A DNA stretch of 10,733 nt from Candidatus Sphingobacterium stercoripullorum (GCA_019114715.1 DXEZ01000141.1:1-10733), one strand, 5' to 3'; positions 1 through 7,224 are shown, numbered from the stretch's first letter. The notes: generated by a model not told the origin, from the letters alone. Made by a program: numbers and translations.

Positions 1-131
1 AGTTGACACCGACAGAGTTCCTGTTGAAATATGGAAAACTCTCCGAGTTTCCCACATTCCAACAGGATAGCAATAGCAATTCTGATTGGAATTTTTTAGT
101 TTTGAATGTAGCTAGCTAAGGGAAGATTACA
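1..131 (+). mobile_element. probable right end of an IS3-type insertion sequence
   Basis: The plus strand carries the tail of a transposase-like reading frame that stops at 119. The glycosidase fragment on the other strand loses its expected sequence just here. Read on the minus strand, the sequence from 131 starts TGTAATCTTCCC; a TG start suits the terminal repeat of an IS3-family element. The boundary at 131 is therefore an inference. The other end lies outside the window, so neither the inverted repeats nor the target duplication can be compared. Confidence 0.35.
3..119 (+). CDS. C-terminal tail of a probable IS3-family transposase (partial)
   Basis: The frame is open from the window edge and ends with TAA at 117-119, giving 38 residues. 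It begins LTPTEFLLKYGKL and ends NFLVLNVAS. The segment LTPxEFLxKYG resembles the end of the DDE integrase core in IS3-type OrfB proteins, where it follows the conserved RPH region. The catalytic DDE residues lie upstream, outside the window. Its 3' end overlaps the 3' end of the minus-strand glycosidase fragment by 24 bases, as expected if the element inserted into that gene and supplied its new stop codon. The family call is from memory of the motif. A hypothetical protein of another kind is possible because only 38 residues are visible. Confidence 0.45.
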   Translation: MTPTEFLLKYGKLSEFPTFQQDSNSNSDWNFLVLNVAS

Positions 132-476
132 GATCTCTATGCTGTAAAAGCCTCCTTCCTCCGGAGTCAATTTATATGTATCCCGGTTTTCATTCCAGTC
201 CGTCACAACTTCCTGCCAGTCACTCTCGGACTTACTATTGGTCAGGATCAGGCCTGCATGCAGATATAAATCTCCTGTATACCCTACCAGTTCCTTATTA
301 CCCTTGGCTATATCAAATGTCAACTTGGTAGTCTCGTCCCACCAAAGAAAGCCACCGGACAAAGATACCAGTCCTTGTTTTCTATCATCATCAATCTGTC
401 CTTCCTCTTGCTTTATATCTTTTTTGCAGGAGATAACCAATAATAGCAGATATCCTATTTTATTGTTCGCTTTCAT
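96..476 (-). pseudogene. truncated N-terminal fragment of a SusG-like alpha-amylase family lipoprotein
   Basis: This is a 126-residue frame. Residues 1-17 form a lipoprotein signal with lipobox VISC (Cys17), followed by a charged stretch (KKDIKQEE). The region around residues 45-112 contains TKLTFDIAKGN, GYTGDLYLHAG and SESDWQEVV. That pattern is typical of the N-terminal beta-sandwich domain in Bacteroidota amylase-type glycosidases, which normally have several hundred residues including a catalytic barrel. Here the frame ends shortly after YSIEI with an unrelated tail, LPLASYIQN, which is read from the probable insertion sequence. No catalytic domain remains in any frame of the window. Two LacI-type palindromes sit upstream and a LacI-family gene is the next gene on the same strand. 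The product was probably an outer-membrane starch or maltodextrin hydrolase; the fragment is unlikely to work. Confidence 0.65.
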
Positions 477-500
477 CTACTGAAAGGTTAGCTTGTTCAA

Positions 501-518
501 TTTGGAAACGTTCCCAAA
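501..518. promoter_or_regulatory. LacI-type operator palindrome, proximal
   Basis: TTTGGAAACGTTCCCAAA has 8-base arms around a central CG with one arm mismatch. A central CpG is characteristic of operators bound by LacI/PurR-family proteins, whose hinge leucine opens that step. It lies 25 bases before the ATG of the glycosidase fragment. The adjacent LacI-family gene is the obvious candidate for the protein that binds it. Confidence 0.7.
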
Positions 519-598
519 AAATCAAAAATCTGATTAAGAAAGAGCAGAGTGTACTACTAATAAAGTATTCCGTGATCCCTCTATAACCGTTAGCAACT

Positions 599-618
599 TT
601 TCGGGAATGTTCCCGAAA
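599..618. promoter_or_regulatory. LacI-type operator palindrome, distal
   Basis: TTTCGGGAATGTTCCCGAAA has perfect 9-base arms around a TG centre. It shares the GGGAA/TTCCC half-sites of the palindrome at 501-518, and the two centres are 99 bp apart. It lies between the end of the lacI-type gene and the start of the glycosidase fragment. Paired sites allow DNA looping by a tetrameric or bridging repressor, which is inferred, not shown. Confidence 0.68.
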
Positions 619-685
619 TCATATCAAAGATAAAATGTTTGAGGAATATTTCAAAATAAATTAAATATTTTTTATTTATAATTTG

Positions 686-1696
686 CTATTTGCGGCTTGA
701 TCTTTGAAAAATAAGACTGGATTCAAGCCATGTAGTATGTTGCTCTTCAAGTCCAACCGGTTCGTTTATTTGACCGAAAAGAAACTTAGCTGCTTCCCTA
801 CCCATTTCATAAGCAGGTTGTTTGACCACGCTCAGGGAAGGACTCAACAGGTCTGCAATATCCAGACACGAAAAGCAAATAAGTTTTATATCATTGGGAA
901 TTTTCAATCCTTCTTCGTTCACCACCCTGATAGTAGATATAGCAAGCCGCTCCACAGATGCGAACACGCCATCCGGTTGCTTCGTCCTGATCAGTTCCCG
1001 GATTGCCTCTTTATTTACATCTTCGTCATTTTCGGTATCTAACAGCAGTTGCTCATCAAAATCCAATCCATTATCTTCCAGAGCCTTTTTATACCCGTCC
1101 ATTCTTATCTTACCTATAGATACCATTTGATTGATAGCTAGGTAAGCTATCCGTTTACATCCATTATCTATGAGGTGTTGGGTAGCCAGCCGACTTGATT
1201 CAAAATCGTTTCCAGTGACAAAATAGCTCGGATAATCTCCATAACTCCTATCAAAGAATACAACCGGGATATTATGGTCCTTCATCGTCTGGAGATGGCT
1301 ATGATCCTTTCCTTCACCCGAAGCGGATATCAACACACCATCTACACGTCCATTAGCCAAAGACCGGACTATAGAAGCCTCATTCTGTACACTATTGTCC
1401 GTTACATACACCAAAGTATGATATTTTTTAGAACGTGCGACCAGTTCAATTCCCTTGATAGCCTGACTGAAAAAATTGTTACCAAACTCAGGGATAATAA
1501 TCGCTATAGTCTGGCTTCGGTTTACCCGAAGATTGCTCGCATACAAGTTTGGAGAAAATCCAAGCTCTTCAGCCTTCGCTAAAATACGTGCTTTAGTCTT
1601 CGGACTAATATCACTACTGTCACGGAAAGCACGGGATACTGTAGACTTAGATAATCCCAATCTCTGCGCTAAATCAATTATGGTAATCTGTGACAT
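686..1696 (-). CDS. LacI-family transcriptional regulator
   Basis: The protein has 336 residues, a normal length for the family. Residues 4-24 form the helix-turn-helix (ITIIDLAQRLGLSKSTVSRAF). Residues 50-60 form the hinge helix (NLYASNLRVNR), with the leucine that enters the minor groove. From about 62 (TIAIIIPEFGNNFF) a periplasmic-binding-protein-like sensor domain runs to the end and should bind a small sugar or sugar phosphate. The effector cannot be read from sequence. The gene looks intact. The next gene on the same strand is the truncated glycosidase, and two palindromes of the kind this family binds lie between them, so the regulator probably controlled that gene and not itself. No palindrome of this type was seen in front of its own start. 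The ATG at 1696 places the helix-turn-helix at the usual distance from the N-terminus. Confidence 0.95.
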   Translation of the reverse strand: MSQITIIDLAQRLGLSKSTVSRAFRDSSDISPKTKARILAKAEELGFSPNLYASNLRVNRSQTIAIIIPEFGNNFFSQAIKGIELVARSKKYHTLVYVTDNSVQNEASIVRSLANGRVDGVLISASGEGKDHSHLQTMKDHNIPVVFFDRSYGDYPSYFVTGNDFESSRLATQHLIDNGCKRIAYLAINQMVSIGKIRMDGYKKALEDNGLDFDEQLLLDTENDEDVNKEAIRELIRTKQPDGVFASVERLAISTIRVVNEEGLKIPNDIKLICFSCLDIADLLSPSLSVVKQPAYEMGREAAKFLFGQINEPVGLEEQHTTWLESSLIFQRSSRK

Positions 1697-2017
1697 AACA
1701 CACCTACTTTACATATAAACAACCTGCTGTGCCCTCAATAAAGAATCATTAAGTATCCAAGATTAGGGTAGTTAGCTTGTACTGCTCATCTATCATCTCA
1801 CTAAGAGCTTGATTCTATATAGATTTGACGTCTGTAAAGATACTGTTTTTTTAAAGCAGTCTATCTATTTTATAGTTATGTATAGGTTCATCTCTATTTC
1901 AACCCGATCTCCTAAAGATAAAATTAAACCTATAAAACACATCTTTAGGCTTCTTTCAACATTATTATATCAAATAATATTATTAATTTAGTAACACAAA
2001 GTCAAATAAACCAGAGT
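1697..2017. other. intergenic region between divergent lacI-type and PH-domain genes
   Basis: It holds the starts of two divergent genes. No TTTG/TAnnTTTG promoter pair with normal spacing could be placed confidently. A 60-codon frame at 1809-1991 resembles no known protein and has an AT-rich, low-complexity composition. Two interleaved inverted repeats occur: TATAGGTT (1881-1888) with AACCTATA (1927-1934), and CCTAAAGAT (1911-1919) with ATCTTTAGG (1941-1949). If transcribed towards the PH-domain gene they could form a pseudoknot in its leader. Confidence 0.5.
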
Positions 2018-2458
2018 ATGACAGATAAAGTAACTCATATACCAGAGTCAGCACTATTCAGATCCAAAGTGGATAAGAGCATCCTGATAATACTGATCAG
2101 TTCAGTGCTGATTGCAGTTCCACTGATAATGAATCTCCGCTGGCTAGGCATCCCTTATCTTATTTTCACATTTGTGATTACCCTATCCATATTTTTCAAC
2201 ACTTATTACCGCATTGAAAAAAACATATTAAATGTAAAAAGTGGGATTTTGTTCAAAAAACAGATAGATATACACTCTATCTATAAGATAAAAGAGATCA
2301 AGAGTTGTATCAGTGCTACTGCTCTGTCCACAAAGCGGCTGGAAATATTCTATAATAGATTTGACTCTGTCATGGTTACGCCCAAAGAGGAAACAGAAAT
2401 GATTGAAGCATTGCTGAAAATAAATCCCGATATAGAAGTTATGGTGTCTAATTCTTAG
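2018..2458 (+). CDS. small membrane protein with bacterial PH domain (bPH_4-like)
   Basis: The protein has 146 residues. Two hydrophobic segments, at about 22-41 and 45-63, form a helical hairpin in the membrane. From YYRIEKNILNVKSGILF (about 64) to NPDIEV (about 140) the sequence follows the bacterial pleckstrin-homology pattern: short beta strands, a central VxVTPKEETEMIEALLKINPDI segment, and a closing helix. Proteins of this build sit in the inner membrane with a cytoplasmic PH domain, and their function is mostly unknown. It stands alone, with a possible structured leader upstream. It ends 7 bp from the stop of the convergent sulP gene with no terminator hairpin between them, so the two transcripts should overlap. 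Confidence 0.82.
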   Translation: MTDKVTHIPESALFRSKVDKSILIILISSVLIAVPLIMNLRWLGIPYLIFTFVITLSIFFNTYYRIEKNILNVKSGILFKKQIDIHSIYKIKEIKSCISATALSTKRLEIFYNRFDSVMVTPKEETEMIEALLKINPDIEVMVSNS

Positions 2459-2465
2459 TACTGTA

Positions 2466-3998
2466 TTAATCCGACATCACTTTATACTTAGGATCGTCCT
2501 CCATCGTCACCATAATGACTCCTTTTGCTTTTTCCAGTTTACTTCTACAATCTTGGCTCAAGTGTTTCAGTACTACCCTTTTTCCTTGTTCTGCATATCT
2601 TGAGGTTATCTTGTTGAGTGCATCTATGGCACTCATATCTGCGACTCTACTATCTTTAAAATCTATGATCACCTGATCAGGGTCATTTGCGATATCAAAC
2701 TTTTCTAAGAAAGTGCTGACGGAACCAAAAAACAAGGGTCCATATATTTCATAAACTTTTGCTCCATCTGGATTGATATGTTTCCGCGCCCGTATGCGTT
2801 TCGCATTATCCCAAGCAAAGATCAAAGCTGATATAATCACTCCGACCAATACGGCCAGTGCGAGATTATGCAGTGTCACAGTTATTAAAGCTACCAATAT
2901 ACCTACGAAAATATCTGATTTCGGCATTTTATTGATTATCCGTAGGGAGACCCACTCAAAAGTACCTATAGCTACCATTATCATGACTCCCACTAATGCT
3001 GCCATAGGTATCTTTTCGATAACAGGAGCACCAAATAGAATAATAGCCAAGATAGTCAAGGCACTTATGATGCCTGCAAGCCGTGCTCTGGAACCTGCAT
3101 TTAGATTTACCAAAGTCTGCGCGACCATCGCACATCCTCCCATTCCTCCGAAAAATCCGTTCACTACATTTGCTGCTCCTTGTGCCATTGCTTCCCTATT
3201 CGCATTGCCTCTTGTATTGGTAATTTCATCCACCATGGAAAGCGTCAGTAAAGACTCAATCAGCCCCACCCCTGCCATGATCAGAGAGAAAGGAAAAATA
3301 ATCTTTAAAGTCTCTAGAGACAAAGGTACGGAAGGGATATGAAAAGAAGGCAGACCACCTTTTATACCCGCGATATCCCCTACTGTCTTTGTGTCAATAT
3401 TAAATCCTAAGACCAATAAAAACACCACAATGATAGCAATCAGTGAGGCCGGAACTGCTTTCGTGATTCTGGGGAAGGTCAATACAATCGTTATGGTCAA
3501 TACTGTCAACCCGCCCATTATATATAGAGGCTGGCCTGACAACCATGAGATATTTCCATTTTCCATTATTTTAAACTGTTCGATCTGCGACATAAAAATA
3601 ATGATAGCCAAGCCGTTCAAAAAACCGTACATCACCGGCTGGGGTATAAGCCGTACAAACTTACCCAGCTTAAATACTCCTACCATAAATTGTATCAGCC
3701 CTGCCAGAGCTACAGCGGCAAACAGGTACTCCGTACCATGGACTTTTGCCAAGGCAATCAGCACTACAACAGTCGCCCCTGCCCCTCCCGAAACCATGCC
3801 CGGACGGCCTCCAAAGATAGCTGTGATCAAGCCCATCAAAAAAGCAGCATATAACCCTATGAGAGGAGAAAGTCCTGCGAGGATTGCAAACGATAAAGAC
3901 TCAGGTATCATCGTCATGGCCACCGTCAGTCCTGCTAATATTTCGGTTTTGTAGTTGACTTTTTGCTTAAAATCAAAAATGTTCAAATAGGAATTCAT
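2466..3998 (-). CDS. SulP-family anion transporter with C-terminal STAS domain
   Basis: Starting at the ATG at 3998 gives 510 residues. A TTG three codons upstream (4007) is possible but less likely. The N-terminus has the SulP signature AGLTVAMTMIPESLSFA (about 22-38), followed by many hydrophobic segments covering roughly residues 22-395 and the conserved stretch GGMGGCAMVAQTLVNLNAG. A STAS domain covers about 414-505, from KVYEIYGPLFFGS through VADMSAIDALNKI, the loop where family members carry a regulatory Ser/Thr. The protein lies in the inner membrane and moves an anion, either sulfate or bicarbonate. The sequence does not decide between these: no sulfate-assimilation or carbonic anhydrase gene is adjacent. 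Length and motifs look complete. It has no operon partner; its nearest neighbour is the convergent PH-domain gene. Confidence 0.93.
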   Translation of the reverse strand: MNSYLNIFDFKQKVNYKTEILAGLTVAMTMIPESLSFAILAGLSPLIGLYAAFLMGLITAIFGGRPGMVSGGAGATVVVLIALAKVHGTEYLFAAVALAGLIQFMVGVFKLGKFVRLIPQPVMYGFLNGLAIIIFMSQIEQFKIMENGNISWLSGQPLYIMGGLTVLTITIVLTFPRITKAVPASLIAIIVVFLLVLGFNIDTKTVGDIAGIKGGLPSFHIPSVPLSLETLKIIFPFSLIMAGVGLIESLLTLSMVDEITNTRGNANREAMAQGAANVVNGFFGGMGGCAMVAQTLVNLNAGSRARLAGIISALTILAIILFGAPVIEKIPMAALVGVMIMVAIGTFEWVSLRIINKMPKSDIFVGILVALITVTLHNLALAVLVGVIISALIFAWDNAKRIRARKHINPDGAKVYEIYGPLFFGSVSTFLEKFDIANDPDQVIIDFKDSRVADMSAIDALNKITSRYAEQGKRVVLKHLSQDCRSKLEKAKGVIMVTMEDDPKYKVMSD

Positions 3999-4004
3999 GC
4001 TATA

Positions 4005-4024
4005 CAAAAGTAGTAAAACTTTTG
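4005..4024 (-). promoter_or_regulatory. inverted repeat and promoter-like box at the sulP start
   Basis: CAAAAGT, six bases, then ACTTTTG form a perfect 7-bp inverted repeat directly before the sulP ATG. On the minus strand the ATG-proximal arm lies within TACTTTTG, a full match to the Bacteroidota -7 element TAnnTTTG. No clear TTTG -33 box was found about 20 bases upstream. If this box is used, transcription would begin at or next to the ATG. It could equally be a repressor site. Confidence 0.35.
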
Positions 4025-4159
4025 TCTAATTGGGCTTTAAATACAATAGTACTCATAAACCTATTTACATTTAAGAGCCGCCTGAATAATATGGCAGTAT
4101 ATTTATTGCATATCCTTTACTAATATAATGAAAAGCCATAAAAATGCAGAATAACGCAC

Positions 4160-4199
4160 AAAGCCGAAGGTTTTATCTTATAAAAACACCTTCGGCTTT
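4160..4199 (-). terminator. rho-independent terminator of the DUF4382 lipoprotein gene
   Basis: AAAGCCGAAGGT (4160-4171) pairs perfectly with ACCTTCGGCTTT (4188-4199) across a 16-base loop. The G+C core with A/T-rich outer base pairs, 25 bases after the stop of the minus-strand gene, is typical of an intrinsic terminator. On the plus strand it is followed by a T-run at 4207-4214, so it could also stop plus-strand transcription. Confidence 0.75.
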
Positions 4200-4224
4200 A
4201 TCACACTTTTTTTAAAACATTAAA

Positions 4225-5004
4225 TTATCTTTCCAGCAATAGATCAATTACTACTTCCGTTTTCTTAGCATTCTCCACAATAACCCCCTCTTCCAGAACC
4301 GGGTCAAACATTGGTTCTGTAGGGTCAACTGCAATATCGTATATACCCTCTTGTATCCCTGGAAAGTAAAATCTACCTTCCGCATTAACAAGAGTTCCTG
4401 CTAATGTATCTTGCTCCGACAATAAATAGACAAAAGAGTTGGATTCAGCAGGAATCACCTCCCCACTGATAGACCCGGAAAGAGCTTCTGGTATAGCACG
4501 TACTACCGGGTGCAGCATATACTTACCACTGCCCGTAGTATGAATCGACCTTGCAGCATCAAAGTCCAAAGCAAGCGTATAAGCTACTCCCGGCGCTAAT
4601 CTATCCTGCACCTTTATCTTCCATCCCGAACTCTGCCCACTAGGTGTCGTCAGAGCTAACTCTTCTCCGTCTACAATAATAGTATTACCCTGCTCATGCA
4701 GTATAAATCGAACCTCTTCCAACCTTCCCGAAGGTACTTCAAAATCTTCTACCAGATAAATATATTCCCCCATATTGTAATCCAATATGTTAAATGGGGG
4801 AAGCTTGACCTCAACTATTTCTTTTCCTGATTCAGTGCGGATCTCTATTTCTTTGATATTAAGAAATATTGCATCATAAAACGCCGGTGCATCCGTCATT
4901 TTTATACTGATAGGTGTCGTACCCCTAGGGCTATCCTCATTTTGACAACTTGACGTCAATCCTATCAGTCCTACTAGTATAATTAAAAATAAATTGGTTC
5001 TCAT
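4225..5004 (-). CDS. DUF4382 domain lipoprotein
   Basis: The protein has 259 residues. Residues 1-20 are a lipoprotein signal ending LTSSC (Cys20). The next residues, QNEDSP, are acidic, which in Bacteroidota can direct a lipoprotein to the cell surface. Residues about 30-168 fit DUF4382: ISIKMTDAPAFYDAIFLNI near the start, then IEIRTESGKE, FNILDYNMG, VPSGRLEEVRFIL, ALDFDAARSIHTTGSGKYMLHPVVRA. The C-terminal part (about 173-256) resembles a small carboxypeptidase-regulatory-like beta sandwich (SGSISGEVIPAE; GRFYFPGIQEGIYDIAV). The role is unknown; a binding or adhesion function in the envelope is the usual guess. It is followed by a strong hairpin terminator and preceded by 82 bp without a gene, so it may be its own unit or share a transcript with the small lipoprotein upstream. 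Confidence 0.88.
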   Translation of the reverse strand: MRTNLFLIILVGLIGLTSSCQNEDSPRGTTPISIKMTDAPAFYDAIFLNIKEIEIRTESGKEIVEVKLPPFNILDYNMGEYIYLVEDFEVPSGRLEEVRFILHEQGNTIIVDGEELALTTPSGQSSGWKIKVQDRLAPGVAYTLALDFDAARSIHTTGSGKYMLHPVVRAIPEALSGSISGEVIPAESNSFVYLLSEQDTLAGTLVNAEGRFYFPGIQEGIYDIAVDPTEPMFDPVLEEGVIVENAKKTEVVIDLLLER

Positions 5005-5086
5005 ATTATTATTCTTTTTTATTTCTTTGATTCCTAGACTTAGTTAGCAATATTGTACCTACAAATCTATTCTCTATTCATATGAT

Positions 5087-5320
5087 TTAATACATATATA
5101 CATCAAGATGATAAGCACGATGATCGTGGTGCTTTCTTTTGTGTTTTCCCTTCTTTTTCTTTTGTTGCCCTGGAGCATATCTTTTAGCTGATTTTCCTCC
5201 ATATATTTTCTTAGCCTGTCCGGGAGGTAAGTTGCTGCCATGTCTAGGATGGCTCGTGTAACACGAACTCAAGCTAAACAAAAGAACTGTTGCAAATAAA
5301 AATCCAAATATCTTTTTCAT
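5087..5320 (-). CDS. small basic lipoprotein, LPPGQAKKIYG type
   Basis: From the ATG at 5320 the protein has 77 residues. MKKIFGFLFATVLLFSLSSC is a clear lipoprotein signal with Cys20. An ATG three codons upstream (5329) would add MYA, and longer upstream reading makes a signal-less leader, so 5320 is preferred. The mature part contains NLPPGQAKKIYGGKSAKRYAPGQ, which matches a widespread small Bacteroidota lipoprotein family; some members have been labelled quinol oxidase subunit 4, apparently wrongly. The C-terminus is strongly basic (KKKKGKHKRKHHDH), then AYHLDVYMY. The Lys/His-rich tail might bind metal, nucleic acid or acidic polysaccharide; this is a guess. Its function is unknown. Confidence 0.75.
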   Translation of the reverse strand: MKKIFGFLFATVLLFSLSSCYTSHPRHGSNLPPGQAKKIYGGKSAKRYAPGQQKKKKGKHKRKHHDHRAYHLDVYMY

Positions 5321-5413
5321 AGCGTACATAATTTTTTTTTCTATCCGTTTAAAGCCTAGATATACAAAGTTCAGGCCAATGGCGCTTTTGATCGTATTTA
5401 AACCTGGCGGCTT

Positions 5414-5455
5414 AACCACTATATTTCTAGCAGAAACCACTATATTTCTAGCAGA
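5414..5455. repeat. tandem duplication of a 21-bp unit
   Basis: Two exact adjacent copies (5414-5434 and 5435-5455) of a 21-base unit that begins AACCACTATATT and ends TCTAGCAGA. It lies about 95-135 bp upstream of the small lipoprotein start. It may be a recent slippage or a doubled regulator site. Confidence 0.85.
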
Positions 5456-5643
5456 TAAACCAGAGTTCAAGGAAAAGTTAAATTTTGGATGTATTATACC
5501 CTGCCTGTAGATACTACTACTGTAAACTGATTTCAGAAACCTTCTTTTTATACTTAGTAAAGCTATTATTTAAATAAATAACAAATAATTGTGAATAATA
5601 TCTATACTTTCTATTTATTTGTCTATAAAAATAGATAACATAT

Positions 5644-5865
5644 ATGACTGCTTTAGGAAAATATTTAGCAAAAAGATCGGTAAATAAATCAAAGGTAGCA
5701 CGGCGTACCGGTCTGAGTAAAGCGCGTATGAACGAACTGACGCTCAATCCCACGGCGAGGCTCCGGGCCGATGAACTTTACCTGATAGCGCTGGCCATAC
5801 ATGCAGACCCCTGCGAAATGTTCAAGACTCTATACGGACACCTTGCGCTGAAACCGGAAGAATAA
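5644..5865 (+). CDS. small XRE-family helix-turn-helix protein
   Basis: The protein has 73 residues and consists almost only of a Cro/C1-type domain: helices about 3-10, 16-22 (KVARRTG), recognition helix 25-33 (SKARMNELT), 42-52 (ADELYLIALAI), then HADPCEMFKTLYGHL. It should bind DNA as a dimer. It has no visible toxin, phage or enzyme partner. Eight bases before its ATG is an inverted repeat, TCTAT AAAA ATAGA (5622-5635), which could be its own operator. The gene is visibly richer in G and C than its flanks (CGG, CGC, GCG and CTG codons in an AT-rich window), suggesting either strong coding constraint or a different origin. A minus-strand frame across the same bases has no coding character. 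The specific role is unknown. Confidence 0.85.
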   Translation: MTALGKYLAKRSVNKSKVARRTGLSKARMNELTLNPTARLRADELYLIALAIHADPCEMFKTLYGHLALKPEE

Positions 5866-5965
5866 GGATTCTGCGGGATTTCCATTATTTCTGATCTATA
5901 GGGGTTAGTAGTTCTATTTTTCTATCTCTATTACACATTTCTTAACGATTAAGGAAATCAAAATA

Positions 5966-6003
5966 AAAGCTGTCTCAAGTTTAAAATAGCCTAAGACAGC
6001 TTT
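5966..6003 (-). terminator. rho-independent terminator after the SusD remnant
   Basis: AAAGCTGTCT (5966-5975) pairs with AGACAGCTTT (5994-6003) across an 18-base loop. It begins 5 bases after the stop codon of the minus-strand SusD remnant. The plus side continues into AT-rich sequence, so it could act in both directions. Confidence 0.7.
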
Positions 6004-6008
6004 ATAAA

Positions 6009-6971
6009 TTAGTTTTTATCCCACCATACTCTCGACAAAAACGAATCTCCATTTGTCATCCTGTCCACCGCTTCCTTATAATTTGCATTATTCAGTTCTA
6101 CCTCTTCAGACGAATATATTCCTCTTCTCGGAATCTTTCCGGAAGTAGATCCTGCATTCGGGCCAGGGCTCAACTTAGGGTATACAATTCTTCTCCACTC
6201 TGCAAATGCTTCCATATTTCTTCCAAACAAATGAATCCATTTCTGTGTAGCTATCTTTTCCATCTTTTTATCGTCCGAGATATTAGCAAAACTAAGTACT
6301 TCGCTTTTATATGATTCAGGTATTTGATTCAGATTGTACGGAGGCAAAGCAAGAGCAGCCTCTACTCCTTCTAAGAAATACACTTCTGCCTGAGCGGGAT
6401 CCGCCCTCCACCCTAGAAGAGCCGCTTCCGCCTTATAAAAGCTTATATCTGAGAATGTCATTGCATAACTGGGTATAGGATCAGAGTTTAGCCCAAACCA
6501 AGTACCCTTATTTGGCGTAGAATAGTTGCTTCTGATCAGCTGAGACAATTCATCATCCGTCAAGGCTACACCGATACCTTGATAAGTACTTACACCATTT
6601 ACAATTACCGGTTCGGCCAGTAAGGGCAGTCTGGGATCATTATCTTCTTTAAGCCTATCGATGAGCGTATTCGCCAAATATCTCAGATCCGAACTCCCTG
6701 TGATTGATTGTCTCAAAATGGGATTTTGATTTTCTGCTTGCGCATCGTTATAGGTAGGTATTGTAGCATTGTCTTTATTAGACGCCAACAGACCATACGA
6801 TGATGACATGGCTTCCTTCACAGTTTTTTCTGCCAATTGCGTATTAGCATAGCGTATACGCATACCTAAGCGTAGCTTCAATGAGTTTCCAAATTTCTGC
6901 CATCCTTTGATATTCCCTTGATAAAAAAAGTCTGCGGCACCATAGCTTTGATCACTCTGTAAATAGCAAAT
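6009..6971 (-). pseudogene. 5'-truncated SusD/RagB-family outer-membrane lipoprotein
   Basis: The frame is open from 6971, just after an in-frame TAA (6972-6974), to the stop at 6009. It gives about 320 residues, against roughly 500 for the family. Homology begins near 6959 with QSDQSYGAADFFYQG, then IKGWQKFGNSLKLRLGMRI, the standard middle part of SusD-like proteins. Later conserved pieces are SFYKAEAALLGW, IATQKWIHLFGRNMEAFAEWRR and KIPRRGIYSSEEVELNN. No ATG precedes the homologous part; the first possible start codons (TTG at 6881, ATG at 6863) are internal to the domain. The signal peptide, lipobox and N-terminal TPR half are missing and no SusC gene is nearby, so this is a degraded end of a polysaccharide-uptake locus. 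A terminator remains behind it. Confidence 0.85.
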
Positions 6972-7165
6972 TTACTTTCATCAATTTTTCGCAATAGTAA
7001 TTCACCAGTTTTGGTGAAAAATTATATTACTTTATTGATTTATCCGGGAAAATATTTTTCCTATGCTCCATTCTATAACCTGCTCCTGTAAGTTTTACAA
7101 CGAGCCGCGTATTGGCGATAGTGGCGGATTAGAAAACCTAAACTTTCAGTCTTGTACTTACCTAA

Positions 7166-7224
7166 GCAACAGCCTTTTATTATTTTCTAAATTTATGAAA
7201 AAAGGAAATATAAAAGACTGTTGC
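7166..7224. repeat. 15-bp inverted repeat (long hairpin)
   Basis: GCAACAGCCTTTTAT (7166-7180) pairs with ATAAAAGACTGTTGC (7210-7224) at 14 of 15 positions; the exception becomes a G-U wobble in minus-strand RNA. The 29-base spacer can form a further inner TTTTC/GAAAA pairing. It could be a second terminator for leftward transcription or the core of a small mobile element. Confidence 0.7.

Noticed and set aside
1809..1991. A 60-codon plus-strand frame before the PH-domain gene
   Set aside because: Low-complexity AT-rich composition, no recognisable family, and it overlaps the inverted repeats; probably chance.
2773..3954. Long plus-strand frames opposite sulP
   Set aside because: Antisense shadows of a well-conserved membrane transporter gene; no domain recognised.
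5321..5470. N-terminal extension of the small basic lipoprotein by about 50 residues
   Set aside because: It would bury the lipoprotein signal inside the protein and consists partly of the 21-bp tandem repeat.
5517..5753. Minus-strand frame overlapping the XRE gene
   Set aside because: No family features; half of it is antisense to the well-supported HTH gene.
6964..7020. Minus-strand fragment reading TKTGELLLRKIDESKFAIYR
   Set aside because: It looks protein-like but is bounded by a stop at its start and runs out of frame at the SusD breakpoint; too short to assign.
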